Of a stretch of 49,229 bases of DNA, positions 24,452 through 32,049 are shown one piece after another. The stretch comes from an uncultured Prevotella sp. Its GTDB lineage: Bacteria; Bacteroidota; Bacteroidia; Bacteroidales; Bacteroidaceae. The stretch is taken from positions 1 through 49,229 of the forward strand of contig USSF01000008.1 of NCBI GenBank assembly GCA_900557405.1, read 5' to 3'. The position numbers and the translations under genes are program-made. The notes beneath the pieces were generated by a model. The model did no database searches. It was not told the DNA's origin and saw only the letters and a list, made by a program, of their open reading frames with translations. Numbering within the stretch: position 1 is the stretch's first letter; each line of letters begins with the position of its first letter.

Positions 24452-26491
24452 TTATTCAGCCTTGCTGTCCTTGCTCTTGTAATTGTCGAGACCCTCCTGC
24501 AGGAAGTGCAGATAGTCGTCGATGTCCTCCTTGTATGAGAACGGACGGCTCAGCGGATTGCCGTCAGCGTCGAGAGTGACGTAATACGGCTGTGCGAGGG
24601 CGCCGAACTTGCTCTGCTGCAGATAGCTCCACTTGTCGCCCACGGTGCGCAGGGTGCGCTTCTGCCCGTTCACGGTCACTTCGATAGGCTGTGCCAGCGG
24701 CTGCTTGTCGTCCACGTAGAGCGAGATGAGGATATAGTCGTTGTTGAGCTTGTCGGCAACGCGCGGGTCGGTCCATACGGCGGCCTCCATCTTGCGGCAG
24801 TTCACGCAGCCGAAGCCCGTGAAGTCTATCATCACCGGCTTGCCCTGTGCGGCGGCAGCTGCCATGCCTTCCTCGTATGAGGTGTATTTCGGCTTAATCT
24901 CATTGGTGTTGAGGTTGAAGTCCTGTGTGTTCACCGGCGGTGCGAATGCGCCAACGGCCTTGCAGGGTGCTCCCCAGAGACCCGGCACCATGTATATTGC
25001 GAATGCGAATGATACGAGTCCCATCATTACGCAAGGCACAGGCATCGGTTTGCTTTCGCCCATCATCACGTCGCTCTGGAACTTGAGCTTGCCGATGAGA
25101 TAGAGTCCGAGCAGGAAGAAGATGGCAATCCAGAGGGCGAGGAACGTCTCGCGGTCGAGGATGTGCCAGCCGTAGGCGAGGTCGGCTACGGAGAGGAACT
25201 TCAGCGAGAATGCCAGTTCCACGAATCCGAGCGTCACCTTCAGCGTGTTCATCCATGAGCCGGACTTAGGAGCCGACTTGAGCCATGCGGGGAACATGGC
25301 GAAGAGGGTGAACGGCAGGGCGAGCGCTACGGAGAATCCGAGCATTCCGACAGCCGGAGCGGCGATGTTGCCCGAAGTGGAGAATTCGGCGAGCAGGAGT
25401 CCGATGATAGGTGCCGTGCATGAGAACGACACAAGCACGAGGGTGAACGCCATGAGGAATATCGACACCAGTCCGCTTGTGGCCGAAGCCTTGTTGTCAA
25501 CGGAGTTGGTCCACTTCGACGGCAGTTCCAGCTCGAACCATCCGAAGAATGATACGGCGAATACTACGAGCACGAGGAAGATTATGATGTTGAACACAGC
25601 GTTGGTCGACAGACTGTTCAGTCCGTTTCCTCCCGAAATCAGCGTGATGAGGAAGCCGAGCAACACATATATTACTATGATGGATACGCCATACGTCACG
25701 GCGTCGCGGATACCCTTTGCCTTGTCCTTGTTGCGTTTCAGGAAGAAGCTTACGGTCATCGGGATTATAGGCCAGATGCAGGGCATCAATACGGCGAGCA
25801 GTCCGCCCACGAATCCCATCATGAGGATATACCAGAGGGAGTGGGAAGTGGTTCCGCCCTCCTGATAAGCCTGCAGCTTGTCTATGACGGGCTTCCAGAG
25901 ATTGCTGTCGCCGCCGATGGCTGCTGTGTCCACAGCGGCAGTATCGGCCGGGACCTGTGCCACGGCTGCTGCAGTGTCGGCAGCGGCCTCGTCGGCTGTC
26001 GTCTCTTCCGTGGCTTCGGGAGCATCGGCAGGCCCGTTGCCCTTGTATGCAAATTCCACAGATGTAGGCGGCATACAGCCCGTGTCGTTGCATGCGCCGT
26101 ATTCCAGATAGCCTTTCACGTTGTATGTCTTGCCCGTAATCTTGTAGCGCTGCACGAAGGTCACGTTGTTTTCGAAATATCGGAGCTGCATGCCGAAGAT
26201 TTGGTCATACTCCTTTATTTCCTTGCCTTGTGCCTTCAGCTTGCCCACGGCTTTCACGCCTTCCGACTTCTCAGTCGTGATGGTGGCGGGGATTGGTCCG
26301 TCGGCAGGGATGTTGGGGGCATATACGTGCCATCCGGCAGCTATCTTGCCCTTGAAGATTACGTCAATCTCTGTGTCGGATACTTGTTTCTGGCTCACGG
26401 TGAAATGCACCGGATTGCCCTGCGCCCACAGCATCACTGCCATGAGAAGCATCATGGTGGTCATTATCACCTTCTTCGTTGTTGTCTTCAT
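24452..26491 (-). CDS. dsbD: Thiol:disulfide interchange protein DsbD
   Basis: The 679-residue product has the three-part DsbD layout. After the signal peptide, residues about 25-150 form the periplasmic alpha domain, with a cysteine pair in EYGACNDTGCMPP. A low-complexity Ala/Asp/Thr linker follows (about 150-195). The membrane core (about 215-510) has around eight helices, with cysteines in LMPCIWPIIP and SFSCTAPIIG. The C-terminal thioredoxin-like gamma domain has the redox motif CVNC in DFTGFGCVNCRKME. DsbD passes electrons from cytoplasmic thioredoxin across the membrane to periplasmic partners. An A-rich leader precedes the gene, and it ends before a very strong hairpin. Confidence 0.95.
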   Translation of the reverse strand: MKTTTKKVIMTTMMLLMAVMLWAQGNPVHFTVSQKQVSDTEIDVIFKGKIAAGWHVYAPNIPADGPIPATITTEKSEGVKAVGKLKAQGKEIKEYDQIFGMQLRYFENNVTFVQRYKITGKTYNVKGYLEYGACNDTGCMPPTSVEFAYKGNGPADAPEATEETTADEAAADTAAAVAQVPADTAAVDTAAIGGDSNLWKPVIDKLQAYQEGGTTSHSLWYILMMGFVGGLLAVLMPCIWPIIPMTVSFFLKRNKDKAKGIRDAVTYGVSIIVIYVLLGFLITLISGGNGLNSLSTNAVFNIIIFLVLVVFAVSFFGWFELELPSKWTNSVDNKASATSGLVSIFLMAFTLVLVSFSCTAPIIGLLLAEFSTSGNIAAPAVGMLGFSVALALPFTLFAMFPAWLKSAPKSGSWMNTLKVTLGFVELAFSLKFLSVADLAYGWHILDRETFLALWIAIFFLLGLYLIGKLKFQSDVMMGESKPMPVPCVMMGLVSFAFAIYMVPGLWGAPCKAVGAFAPPVNTQDFNLNTNEIKPKYTSYEEGMAAAAAQGKPVMIDFTGFGCVNCRKMEAAVWTDPRVADKLNNDYILISLYVDDKQPLAQPIEVTVNGQKRTLRTVGDKWSYLQQSKFGALAQPYYVTLDADGNPLSRPFSYKEDIDDYLHFLQEGLDNYKSKDSKAE

Positions 26492-26610
26492 TATTGCTTT
26501 ATGTTTTGTTGTTTTGTTTTCTTCTTTTTGTTTTCTTCTTTTCTTTTAGAATCATGGGACAGATAGAAATTATAGAGCAGGCAGGAGCAATGGGAATGGT
26601 ATAACAGAAA

Positions 26611-26645
26611 ACTCCTCACTCCACACTCCACACTCCTCACTCCTC
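26611..26645 (-). repeat. 7-bp tandem array (ACTCCWC) overlapping the cysteine desulfidase stop codon
   Basis: Five units of ACTCCTC or ACTCCAC run from 26611 to 26645. They cover the stop codon of the minus-strand gene at 26637-26639. On the coding strand the units read GAGTGAG or GAGTGTG. Confidence 0.85.
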
Positions 26646-27938
26646 TCTCACTCCCTTATGCGTCATGATATCGAGCACGAAGCGGTCAGTGTCGTCCATG
26701 CCGCGGCTACCGATGGCAGTAAGGTTGCGGATGCTCTGGTCCACGTCGTCATCGATGATGCCCTCCACCGAAGACACATACTTATGCTGCATGGCGAGCA
26801 TGGCGCTCAATACGGCGGTACTCACTCCCGAAGTGAGCTTCAGGGCGCAGCTTGGCTTCGCTCCGTCGCAAATCATACCCGTCAGGTTGGCTATCATGTT
26901 CTTCACCGAGAAGGAAATCTGTTCGTATGTGCCGCCCATCAGATATGTGATGCCGCAGCTGCTGCCCGTGCTTGCCACCACGCAGCCGCAGAGGGCCGAC
27001 AGAGCTCCGAGGTTCTGCTTGATGTATATCGCCGTGAGGTTGCTCATCACGAGAGCGCGGATAAGCTCCTCCTCCGTGTTGTGGTTCTCCTTGGCAAATA
27101 CCACCACGGGCATCGTGGTGCATATCCCCTGGTTTCCGCTGCCGCTGTTGCTCATCACCGGAATCATCGCACCGGCCATGCGCGCGTCGCAGGCACAGCT
27201 TGTGGCCGAGAGTATTCTCGAGAAGATACTGTCGCCCATTATGCCGTGGCCGAGCGGACTGCACAGCGTCTTGCCCAGCTCGTGGCCGTAGTTCTCCGTC
27301 AGTCCGGCTTCGGATGCAGCCTCGTTCAGTCTCTTCGCCTCAAGGATGAAGCGCAGGTCGTCGAGGTCGGTTGTGGAAGCGAACTCATACACTTTGTGCA
27401 GTGTGAGCTTCACGTCCGTGGCGTGGGCCGTGGCCTGTCCGGCACAAGCTCCCACGTTGAGCAACACCTCCTTGTCCTGGCGCAGGAAAACGAAGTTCGT
27501 GTGTGCTCCCTTTATCCTTGCCTCAGCCTCCTTGTCTCCGGCGCTGCACACCACGTTGATATACAGCTTGTCGGGGTCCTCCTTCTCTAGCGAGATATGT
27601 ATGCGGTCTTCGGCGATGAATGCCTTGCCGCGCTCCACGTCCTGCTTCTTGCAGTCGCGCAGCACTTCCAGCTCCAGTTCCGCCTTGCCCACGAGCGAGC
27701 CGAGGGCTATGGCAATGGGCAGACCGATCATTCCCGTGCCGGGGATGCCTACGCCCATGGCGTTTTTGAAGATGTTGGCGCTGAGTCTCACTTCGATATG
27801 CTCGGGCACGGAGCCCAGCAGTTCTGTAGCTTTCGCCACGCACAGTGCCACGGCTATAGGTTCGGTGCAGCCGATGGCCGGAACCACCTGCCTGTGCATC
27901 AGTTCAAGAATGGCTTTTTTCTCTGAAGGTGTTATCAT
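26637..27938 (-). CDS. cyuA: L-cysteine desulfidase family protein (UPF0597/YhaM type)
   Basis: The 433-residue product spans the whole family. Near the start is VVPAIGCTEPIAVAL, with a conserved Cys. Further in are GIPGTGMIGLPIAIALGSL and the central NSGSGNQGI motif, and more conserved cysteines occur in the C-terminal half, as expected for an iron-sulfur serine-dehydratase-like enzyme. Related proteins release sulfide from cysteine anaerobically (CyuA/CdsB). The exact substrate is inferred from family. The start at 27938 gives the family N-terminus. A -7-like TAATTTTG lies about 40 bases upstream, divergent from greA. Confidence 0.88.
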   Translation of the reverse strand: MITPSEKKAILELMHRQVVPAIGCTEPIAVALCVAKATELLGSVPEHIEVRLSANIFKNAMGVGIPGTGMIGLPIAIALGSLVGKAELELEVLRDCKKQDVERGKAFIAEDRIHISLEKEDPDKLYINVVCSAGDKEAEARIKGAHTNFVFLRQDKEVLLNVGACAGQATAHATDVKLTLHKVYEFASTTDLDDLRFILEAKRLNEAASEAGLTENYGHELGKTLCSPLGHGIMGDSIFSRILSATSCACDARMAGAMIPVMSNSGSGNQGICTTMPVVVFAKENHNTEEELIRALVMSNLTAIYIKQNLGALSALCGCVVASTGSSCGITYLMGGTYEQISFSVKNMIANLTGMICDGAKPSCALKLTSGVSTAVLSAMLAMQHKYVSSVEGIIDDDVDQSIRNLTAIGSRGMDDTDRFVLDIMTHKGVREE

Positions 27939-27978
27939 AATGAAATAGATTTATATGTGTTATTATATATTATGTGTG

Positions 27979-27986
27979 CAAAATTA
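27979..27986 (-). promoter_or_regulatory. -7 element of the cysteine desulfidase gene
   Basis: TAATTTTG on the minus strand matches TAnnTTTG. A -33 element is weak. It is divergent from the greA promoter. Confidence 0.5.
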
Positions 27987-28051
27987 GGAATAAAAACACG
28001 AAGAAACATGCTTTTCTTCATTTTTTTGTTTTTACATTCAAAAATAATAAC

Positions 28052-28059
28052 TATCTTTG
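28052..28059 (+). promoter_or_regulatory. -7 element of the greA transcript
   Basis: TATCTTTG matches TAnnTTTG. The nearest upstream TTTG is 23 bases away, slightly too far. A leader of about 190 bases follows. Confidence 0.6.
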
Positions 28060-28167
28060 CATAGGAATACTGCATCAAGGGGATAAAAAACAGATAAAAG
28101 GCATGTATTTATCCATTGACATGCATTTATTCCGTAACTGGGAAAACAGAAGACGACAGAACGAGGT

Positions 28168-28203
28168 AATGGATTTCGGCATAGTTTGCTGCCGGAATCC
28201 ATT
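28168..28203 (+). promoter_or_regulatory. Hairpin in the greA leader
   Basis: AATGGATTTCGGCA (28168-28181) pairs with TGCCGGAATCCATT (28190-28203), a 14-bp stem with one wobble and an 8-base loop. No T tract follows. It sits 56 bases before greA and may control its expression. Confidence 0.55.
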
Positions 28204-28258
28204 ATCTTATTCTGCCGCGGAAAAACATTATAAATATAAAGAAAGGATTTAAAACATT

Positions 28259-28726
28259 ATGGCTTACATGTCACAAGAAGGCTACGACAAGATGGTGGCC
28301 GAACTGAAACGTTTGGAAAGTGTAGAGCGTCCCAAGGCGTCTGCCGCAATCGCAGAGGCTGCTGACAAGGGCGATTTGAGTGAAAATTCTGAGTATGATG
28401 CCGCCAAGGAGGCTCAGGCTCATCTCGAGGATAAGATCAACAAGCTGAAACTTGCAATCTCTGAGGCTAAGATCGTCGACGTGTCGCGTCTCAGCACTGA
28501 TGCCGTGCAGATTCTCTCCAAGGTGGAGATGACCAACCTCACCACCAACGCCAAGATGACCTATACCATCGTGAGCGAGAGTGAGGCAAACCTGAAGGAG
28601 GGCAAGATTTCCATCAAGACTCCTATCGCGCAGGGACTGCTCAACAAGAAGGTGGGCGACGAGGCGGAAATAAAGATTCCGCGCGGTACCATCAAACTGA
28701 GAATCGACAAGATTACGGTAGAATAG
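28259..28726 (+). CDS. greA: Transcription elongation factor GreA
   Basis: The 155-residue product has the GreA layout. The N-terminal coiled coil includes the tip region GDLSENSEYDAAKEAQ, with the acidic residues that enter the RNA polymerase secondary channel and stimulate cleavage of backtracked RNA. The C-terminal globular domain ends in LLNKKVGDEAEIKIPRG. Length is normal. The start at 28259 follows an A-rich leader that contains a 14-bp hairpin. It precedes the HIT gene by 32 bases and the two are probably cotranscribed. Confidence 0.97.
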   Translation: MAYMSQEGYDKMVAELKRLESVERPKASAAIAEAADKGDLSENSEYDAAKEAQAHLEDKINKLKLAISEAKIVDVSRLSTDAVQILSKVEMTNLTTNAKMTYTIVSESEANLKEGKISIKTPIAQGLLNKKVGDEAEIKIPRGTIKLRIDKITVE

Positions 28727-28758
28727 ATTCTTAACCCTAAAACTCTAAATTCAAGACA

Positions 28759-29157
28759 ATGGACATCTTTTCAAAGATAGTAGCCGGCGAGATTCCAAGC
28801 TGGAAATGCGCCGAGAGCGAGAAATTCTATGCATTTCTCGACATAAATCCGTTAGTGAAGGGACACACGCTGGTAATCCCGCGTCGTGAGGTGGACTACT
28901 ATTTCGACATGACCGACGAGGAGATTGCCGAGATGGCCGTGTTCGCAAAGAAGGTGGCCGTGGCCATCAAGAACGCCTTCCCGTGCCGCAAGGTCGGTAT
29001 GGCTGTTTTGGGCCTTGAGGTTGCCCACGCACACGTGCACCTCGTGCCGATGCAAAGCGAGAAAGACATGCTCTTCTCCAATCCCAAGCTGAAGCTCGCC
29101 GACGAGGAATTCAAGGAGATTTCAGAGAAGATTTACGGAGAGTTCAAGAAACTCTGA
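28759..29157 (+). CDS. HIT family protein
   Basis: The 132-residue product is a histidine-triad nucleotide-binding protein. It shows the start MDIFSKIVAGEIPSWKCAES, the central FLDINPLVKGHTLVIPRREV, and the catalytic triad HAHVHLVP (residues about 92-99). HIT proteins are small homodimeric hydrolases or transferases of nucleotide phosphoramidates and similar compounds in the cytosol; the exact substrate is not known. It is downstream of greA and followed by a strong terminator. Confidence 0.95.
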   Translation: MDIFSKIVAGEIPSWKCAESEKFYAFLDINPLVKGHTLVIPRREVDYYFDMTDEEIAEMAVFAKKVAVAIKNAFPCRKVGMAVLGLEVAHAHVHLVPMQSEKDMLFSNPKLKLADEEFKEISEKIYGEFKKL

Positions 29158-29176
29158 ATCATTCAGACAAGAAAAG

Positions 29177-29217
29177 ACGAAAGCCAAGGAGAACCGTTCT
29201 TCTTGGCTTTCGTTTTA
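29177..29217 (+). terminator. Terminator after the HIT gene
   Basis: ACGAAAGCCAAG (29177-29188) pairs with CTTGGCTTTCGT (29202-29213), with extra AGAA/TTCT pairing inside, followed by TTTTAT. Confidence 0.9.
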
Positions 29218-29247
29218 TATGGTGATTCCTGCTTTTCATGAACAAGA

Positions 29248-29715
29248 TTATCCCTTCCTCCCGAAATCGGCAGGCACTTCGCCCCACCGCTTTGTTTCCC
29301 ATTTCTCTATCGGCACGCGGAAGGAGTGGGTCTTGAGCCACATCTCGGCACGGGCTATCACGTTGTATAGCTGGGCGGTCTGCGGAGTGCGGTCGAGCTT
29401 CGTCTTACACTGCCGCTTCTGCACCCACAGGATGGCGTTGCGACTGTCGGAATATATTGTCTTTCTGATGCCCTGCTTCTCCATGAGGGCAAGGGCGTGT
29501 ACTATGGCAAGGAACTCCCCGATGTTGTTCGTGCCGTGTACGGGGCCGAAATGGAACACCTCAGCCCCCGTGGCAAGGTCAATGCCGCGGTATTCCATCG
29601 GCCCGGGATTGCCCGAACAGGCAGCATCCACAGCCCACGCCTGCGCATCCACTTCCATTGGGAGGGGAAGTACCGTGTCGTTTCTGTAATCCGGCGGCGA
29701 AACTAAGTCTTTCAT
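29248..29715 (-). CDS. rnhA: Ribonuclease HI family protein
   Basis: The 155-residue product has the RNase H active-site residues: Asp in AVDAACSGNPGPMEYRG, Glu in NNIGEFLAIVHALAL, Asp in TIYSDSRNAILWV, and a last Asp in VPADFGRKG. The enzyme would cut RNA in RNA-DNA hybrids. It differs from the E. coli type in the region normally holding the basic protrusion, and resembles short Bacteroidota forms. It follows argS on the minus strand after a terminator-like hairpin. The symbol rests on family membership rather than orthology. Confidence 0.85.
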   Translation of the reverse strand: MKDLVSPPDYRNDTVLPLPMEVDAQAWAVDAACSGNPGPMEYRGIDLATGAEVFHFGPVHGTNNIGEFLAIVHALALMEKQGIRKTIYSDSRNAILWVQKRQCKTKLDRTPQTAQLYNVIARAEMWLKTHSFRVPIEKWETKRWGEVPADFGRKG

Positions 29716-29730
29716 TCTTGTACTTTATAT

Positions 29731-29777
29731 GAAAAATGGGGCGGCAGAACTGATTCTATAGACTTTCCTGCCACCCC
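29731..29777 (-). terminator. Terminator after argS
   Basis: On the minus strand GGGGTGGCAG (29777-29768) pairs with CTGCCGCCCC (29747-29738), 10 bp with one wobble, followed by ATTTTTC. It lies 28 bases after the argS stop. Confidence 0.75.
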
Positions 29778-29804
29778 AATCAAAAATTTAGAATTATGAA
29801 TTGA

Positions 29805-31622
29805 TTACATTCTCTCCGGTACTTCGATGCCCAGCAGGGCCATGCCGTTCTTGATGGTCTTCGCCACGTTCTTGGCGATGACGAGGCGCACCACCTTTTC
29901 GTTTTCGTTCTCCGCGTTGAGGATGCTGTAGTCGTGGTAGAACTGGTTGAAGTCCTTCGTCAGCTCATAGCAGTAGTTTGCTATGCCGCTCGGCGAGTAG
30001 TCCTTGCCGGCCTGGCGCACGGCAGCTCCGAACTCGTCCATCTTCTGTATCAGTTCCGTCTCCTTCTGGTTCAGCGGCATGTCGTCGGCGAGAACCTCTG
30101 GGATGGCGATGCCCTGTGCGGCAGCCTTGCGGAGGATGCTGCGGATGCGGGCGTAGGTGTATTGTATGAACGGCCCCGTGTTGCCGTTGAAGTCGATGCT
30201 CTCTTCTGGGTTGAAGAGCATGTTCTTGCGGGCGTCAACCTTCAGGATGAAGTATTTCAGCGCTCCCATGCCCACGATGCGGGCGATGTTGTCGCGCTCT
30301 TCCTCGGTCATGTCGTTGAACTTGCCCAGCTCCTCGCTCGTCTTCTTGGCGTCGGCCACCATCGTGGCGATGAGGTCGTCGGCGTCAACCACCGTTCCCT
30401 CGCGGCTCTTCATCTTGCCGTTGGGCAGCTCCACCATACCGTAGGAGAAGTGTACCAGCTCCTTGCCCCACTTGAATCCGAGACGGTCGAGCAGGATGGA
30501 GAGCACCTGGAAGTGGTAGTTCTGCTCATTGCCCACCACGTATATCATCTTGTCGATAGGGTAGTCCTTGAAACGCATCTCGGCGGTGCCGATATCCTGT
30601 GTCATGTAGACCGACGTGCCGTCGGAACGGAGCAGCAGTTTCTGGTCGAGTCCCTCGTCGGTGAGGTCAGCCCATACGCTGTTGTCCTCGTGACGCTCGA
30701 AGAGACCCTTCTCCAGTCCTTCCTCCACCTTGGCCTTGCCCTTGAGGTAGGTCTGCGACTCATAGTAGATTTTGTCGAAGCCCACGCCGAGATTCCTGTA
30801 CGTCTCGTCGAAGCCCTCGTACACCCATGAGTTCATCTTCTCCCAAAGCGCGCGCACTTCCTTGTCGCCCTGCTCCCATTTCACGAGCATCTCGTGGGCC
30901 TCCTTGATGAGCGGAGCCTCGTCTTTTGCCTTCTTCTCGGCAGCCTCTTCGTCCATGCCCTCGGCAGTGTATTTAGCCTTGAGCTCCTTCACCTCCTCGC
31001 GGTAGTGCTTGTCGAACGCCACGTAGAAGTCGCCGATCAGATGGTCGCCCTTCTTGCCGCTTGTCTCCGGCGTAACGCCGTTGCCCCATTTCAGCCATGC
31101 GAGCATCGACTTGCAGATGTGTATTCCGCGGTCGTTCACGATGTTAGTCTTCACCACCTTGTTGCCGTTGGCAGCCATAATCTGTGCCAAAGACCATCCG
31201 AGCAGGTTGTTGCGCACGTGTCCCAGATGCAATGGCTTGTTGGTGTTAGGCGATGAATACTCGATCATCACGAGCGGAGAATCCTCCTTCGCCGCTACCT
31301 CGCCGTAGTGCTCGTCCTTGTTGATGTCGTTGAGCATGGAGAGCCATGCCGCCTTGTCTATCACGATGTTCAGGAAACCCTTCACCACGTTGAAGTCAGC
31401 CACGGCCTTGCAGTTCTCCTTCAGCCACTGGCCGATTTCCTGCGCCGTGTCCTCCGGCTTCTTCTTCGACATCTTGAGGAACGGGAACACCACGATAGTG
31501 AGGCTTCCCTCAAACTCCTTCTTCGTTTTCTGCACCTGCACCATCTTCTCCGGAACATCCTGTCCGTAGAGTGCCTTCACGGCTTCTTTCGCCGCCTTGT
31601 TTATTTCGCTAAGTATATTCAT
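29805..31622 (-). CDS. argS: Arginyl-tRNA synthetase
   Basis: The 605-residue product is a full-length class I ArgRS. It has the N-terminal Add1-like domain (residues about 1-110), the HIGH-type signature in SSPNTNKPLHLGHVRNNLLG (HLGH), the KMSKS-like loop as KMKSREGTVVDADDL, and the C-terminal anticodon-binding helical domain ending EVPERM. It joins arginine to its tRNAs in the cytosol. A cognate tRNA-Arg gene is about 8 kb away in this window. The start at 31622 (MNILSEINKAAKEAV) is the family start, and a -7-like element lies about 120 bases upstream. Confidence 0.97.
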   Translation of the reverse strand: MNILSEINKAAKEAVKALYGQDVPEKMVQVQKTKKEFEGSLTIVVFPFLKMSKKKPEDTAQEIGQWLKENCKAVADFNVVKGFLNIVIDKAAWLSMLNDINKDEHYGEVAAKEDSPLVMIEYSSPNTNKPLHLGHVRNNLLGWSLAQIMAANGNKVVKTNIVNDRGIHICKSMLAWLKWGNGVTPETSGKKGDHLIGDFYVAFDKHYREEVKELKAKYTAEGMDEEAAEKKAKDEAPLIKEAHEMLVKWEQGDKEVRALWEKMNSWVYEGFDETYRNLGVGFDKIYYESQTYLKGKAKVEEGLEKGLFERHEDNSVWADLTDEGLDQKLLLRSDGTSVYMTQDIGTAEMRFKDYPIDKMIYVVGNEQNYHFQVLSILLDRLGFKWGKELVHFSYGMVELPNGKMKSREGTVVDADDLIATMVADAKKTSEELGKFNDMTEEERDNIARIVGMGALKYFILKVDARKNMLFNPEESIDFNGNTGPFIQYTYARIRSILRKAAAQGIAIPEVLADDMPLNQKETELIQKMDEFGAAVRQAGKDYSPSGIANYCYELTKDFNQFYHDYSILNAENENEKVVRLVIAKNVAKTIKNGMALLGIEVPERM

Positions 31623-31744
31623 ATTCCTTTACCTTGTTATATAAGCTCATTCCCGCATCCGGTTAAGTCGGTTTCCGGGGCGGTAGGGTGGTGTCCCGTC
31701 CGTCCGATGCCTGTCCCCGTTGCGCATGAGTGCATAATACGCTG

Positions 31745-31752
31745 CAAAATTA
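31745..31752 (-). promoter_or_regulatory. -7 element of argS
   Basis: TAATTTTG on the minus strand matches TAnnTTTG and lies about 120 bases before argS. A -33 element is not clear. Confidence 0.5.
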
Positions 31753-31903
31753 ACAATAAAAAAGCGTATGTCGTTCTTTTTCATCCATTTTACTGCCATT
31801 TTTTTTGTTTTTCCCCGTTTTGTGATGGAAATCAACCCGCAATCCCCCTGTTTCCCTTTCCTGTATCTTCTTGACTCAACGTTATGATGACGGAAGAGCC
31901 ATT

Positions 31904-31944
31904 AAAAAAAGGGGACCGCACGGTTTCACAACCATGCAGTCCCC
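31904..31944 (-). terminator. Terminator after glnN
   Basis: On the minus strand the 15 bases 31944-31930 pair with those ending at 31911 around a 3-4 base loop, using two wobbles, and are followed by seven T residues. It lies about 105 bases after the glnN stop; the sequence between is untranslated. Confidence 0.9.
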
Positions 31945-32049
31945 AACTTAAACAACCAATAAAAGAAATAGATTGTAATCTTATGTGCTTGTCTGCAAGC
32001 AGGCATTGTGGAGCAGGTTGCCCCACGGGGCCTGTAGCTTGCCGGCAGC

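Noticed and set aside
26658..27590. 310-residue plus-strand open frame
   Set aside because: It is the antisense shadow of the cysteine desulfidase family gene, which has strong family motifs; the shadow product is His/Val/Leu-rich without any domain.
27974..28252. 92-residue frame upstream of greA
   Set aside because: It spans the greA -7 element and the leader hairpin, so it is unlikely to be translated as one piece.
29934..30830. 298-residue plus-strand frame
   Set aside because: Shadow of argS, which is complete on the other strand.
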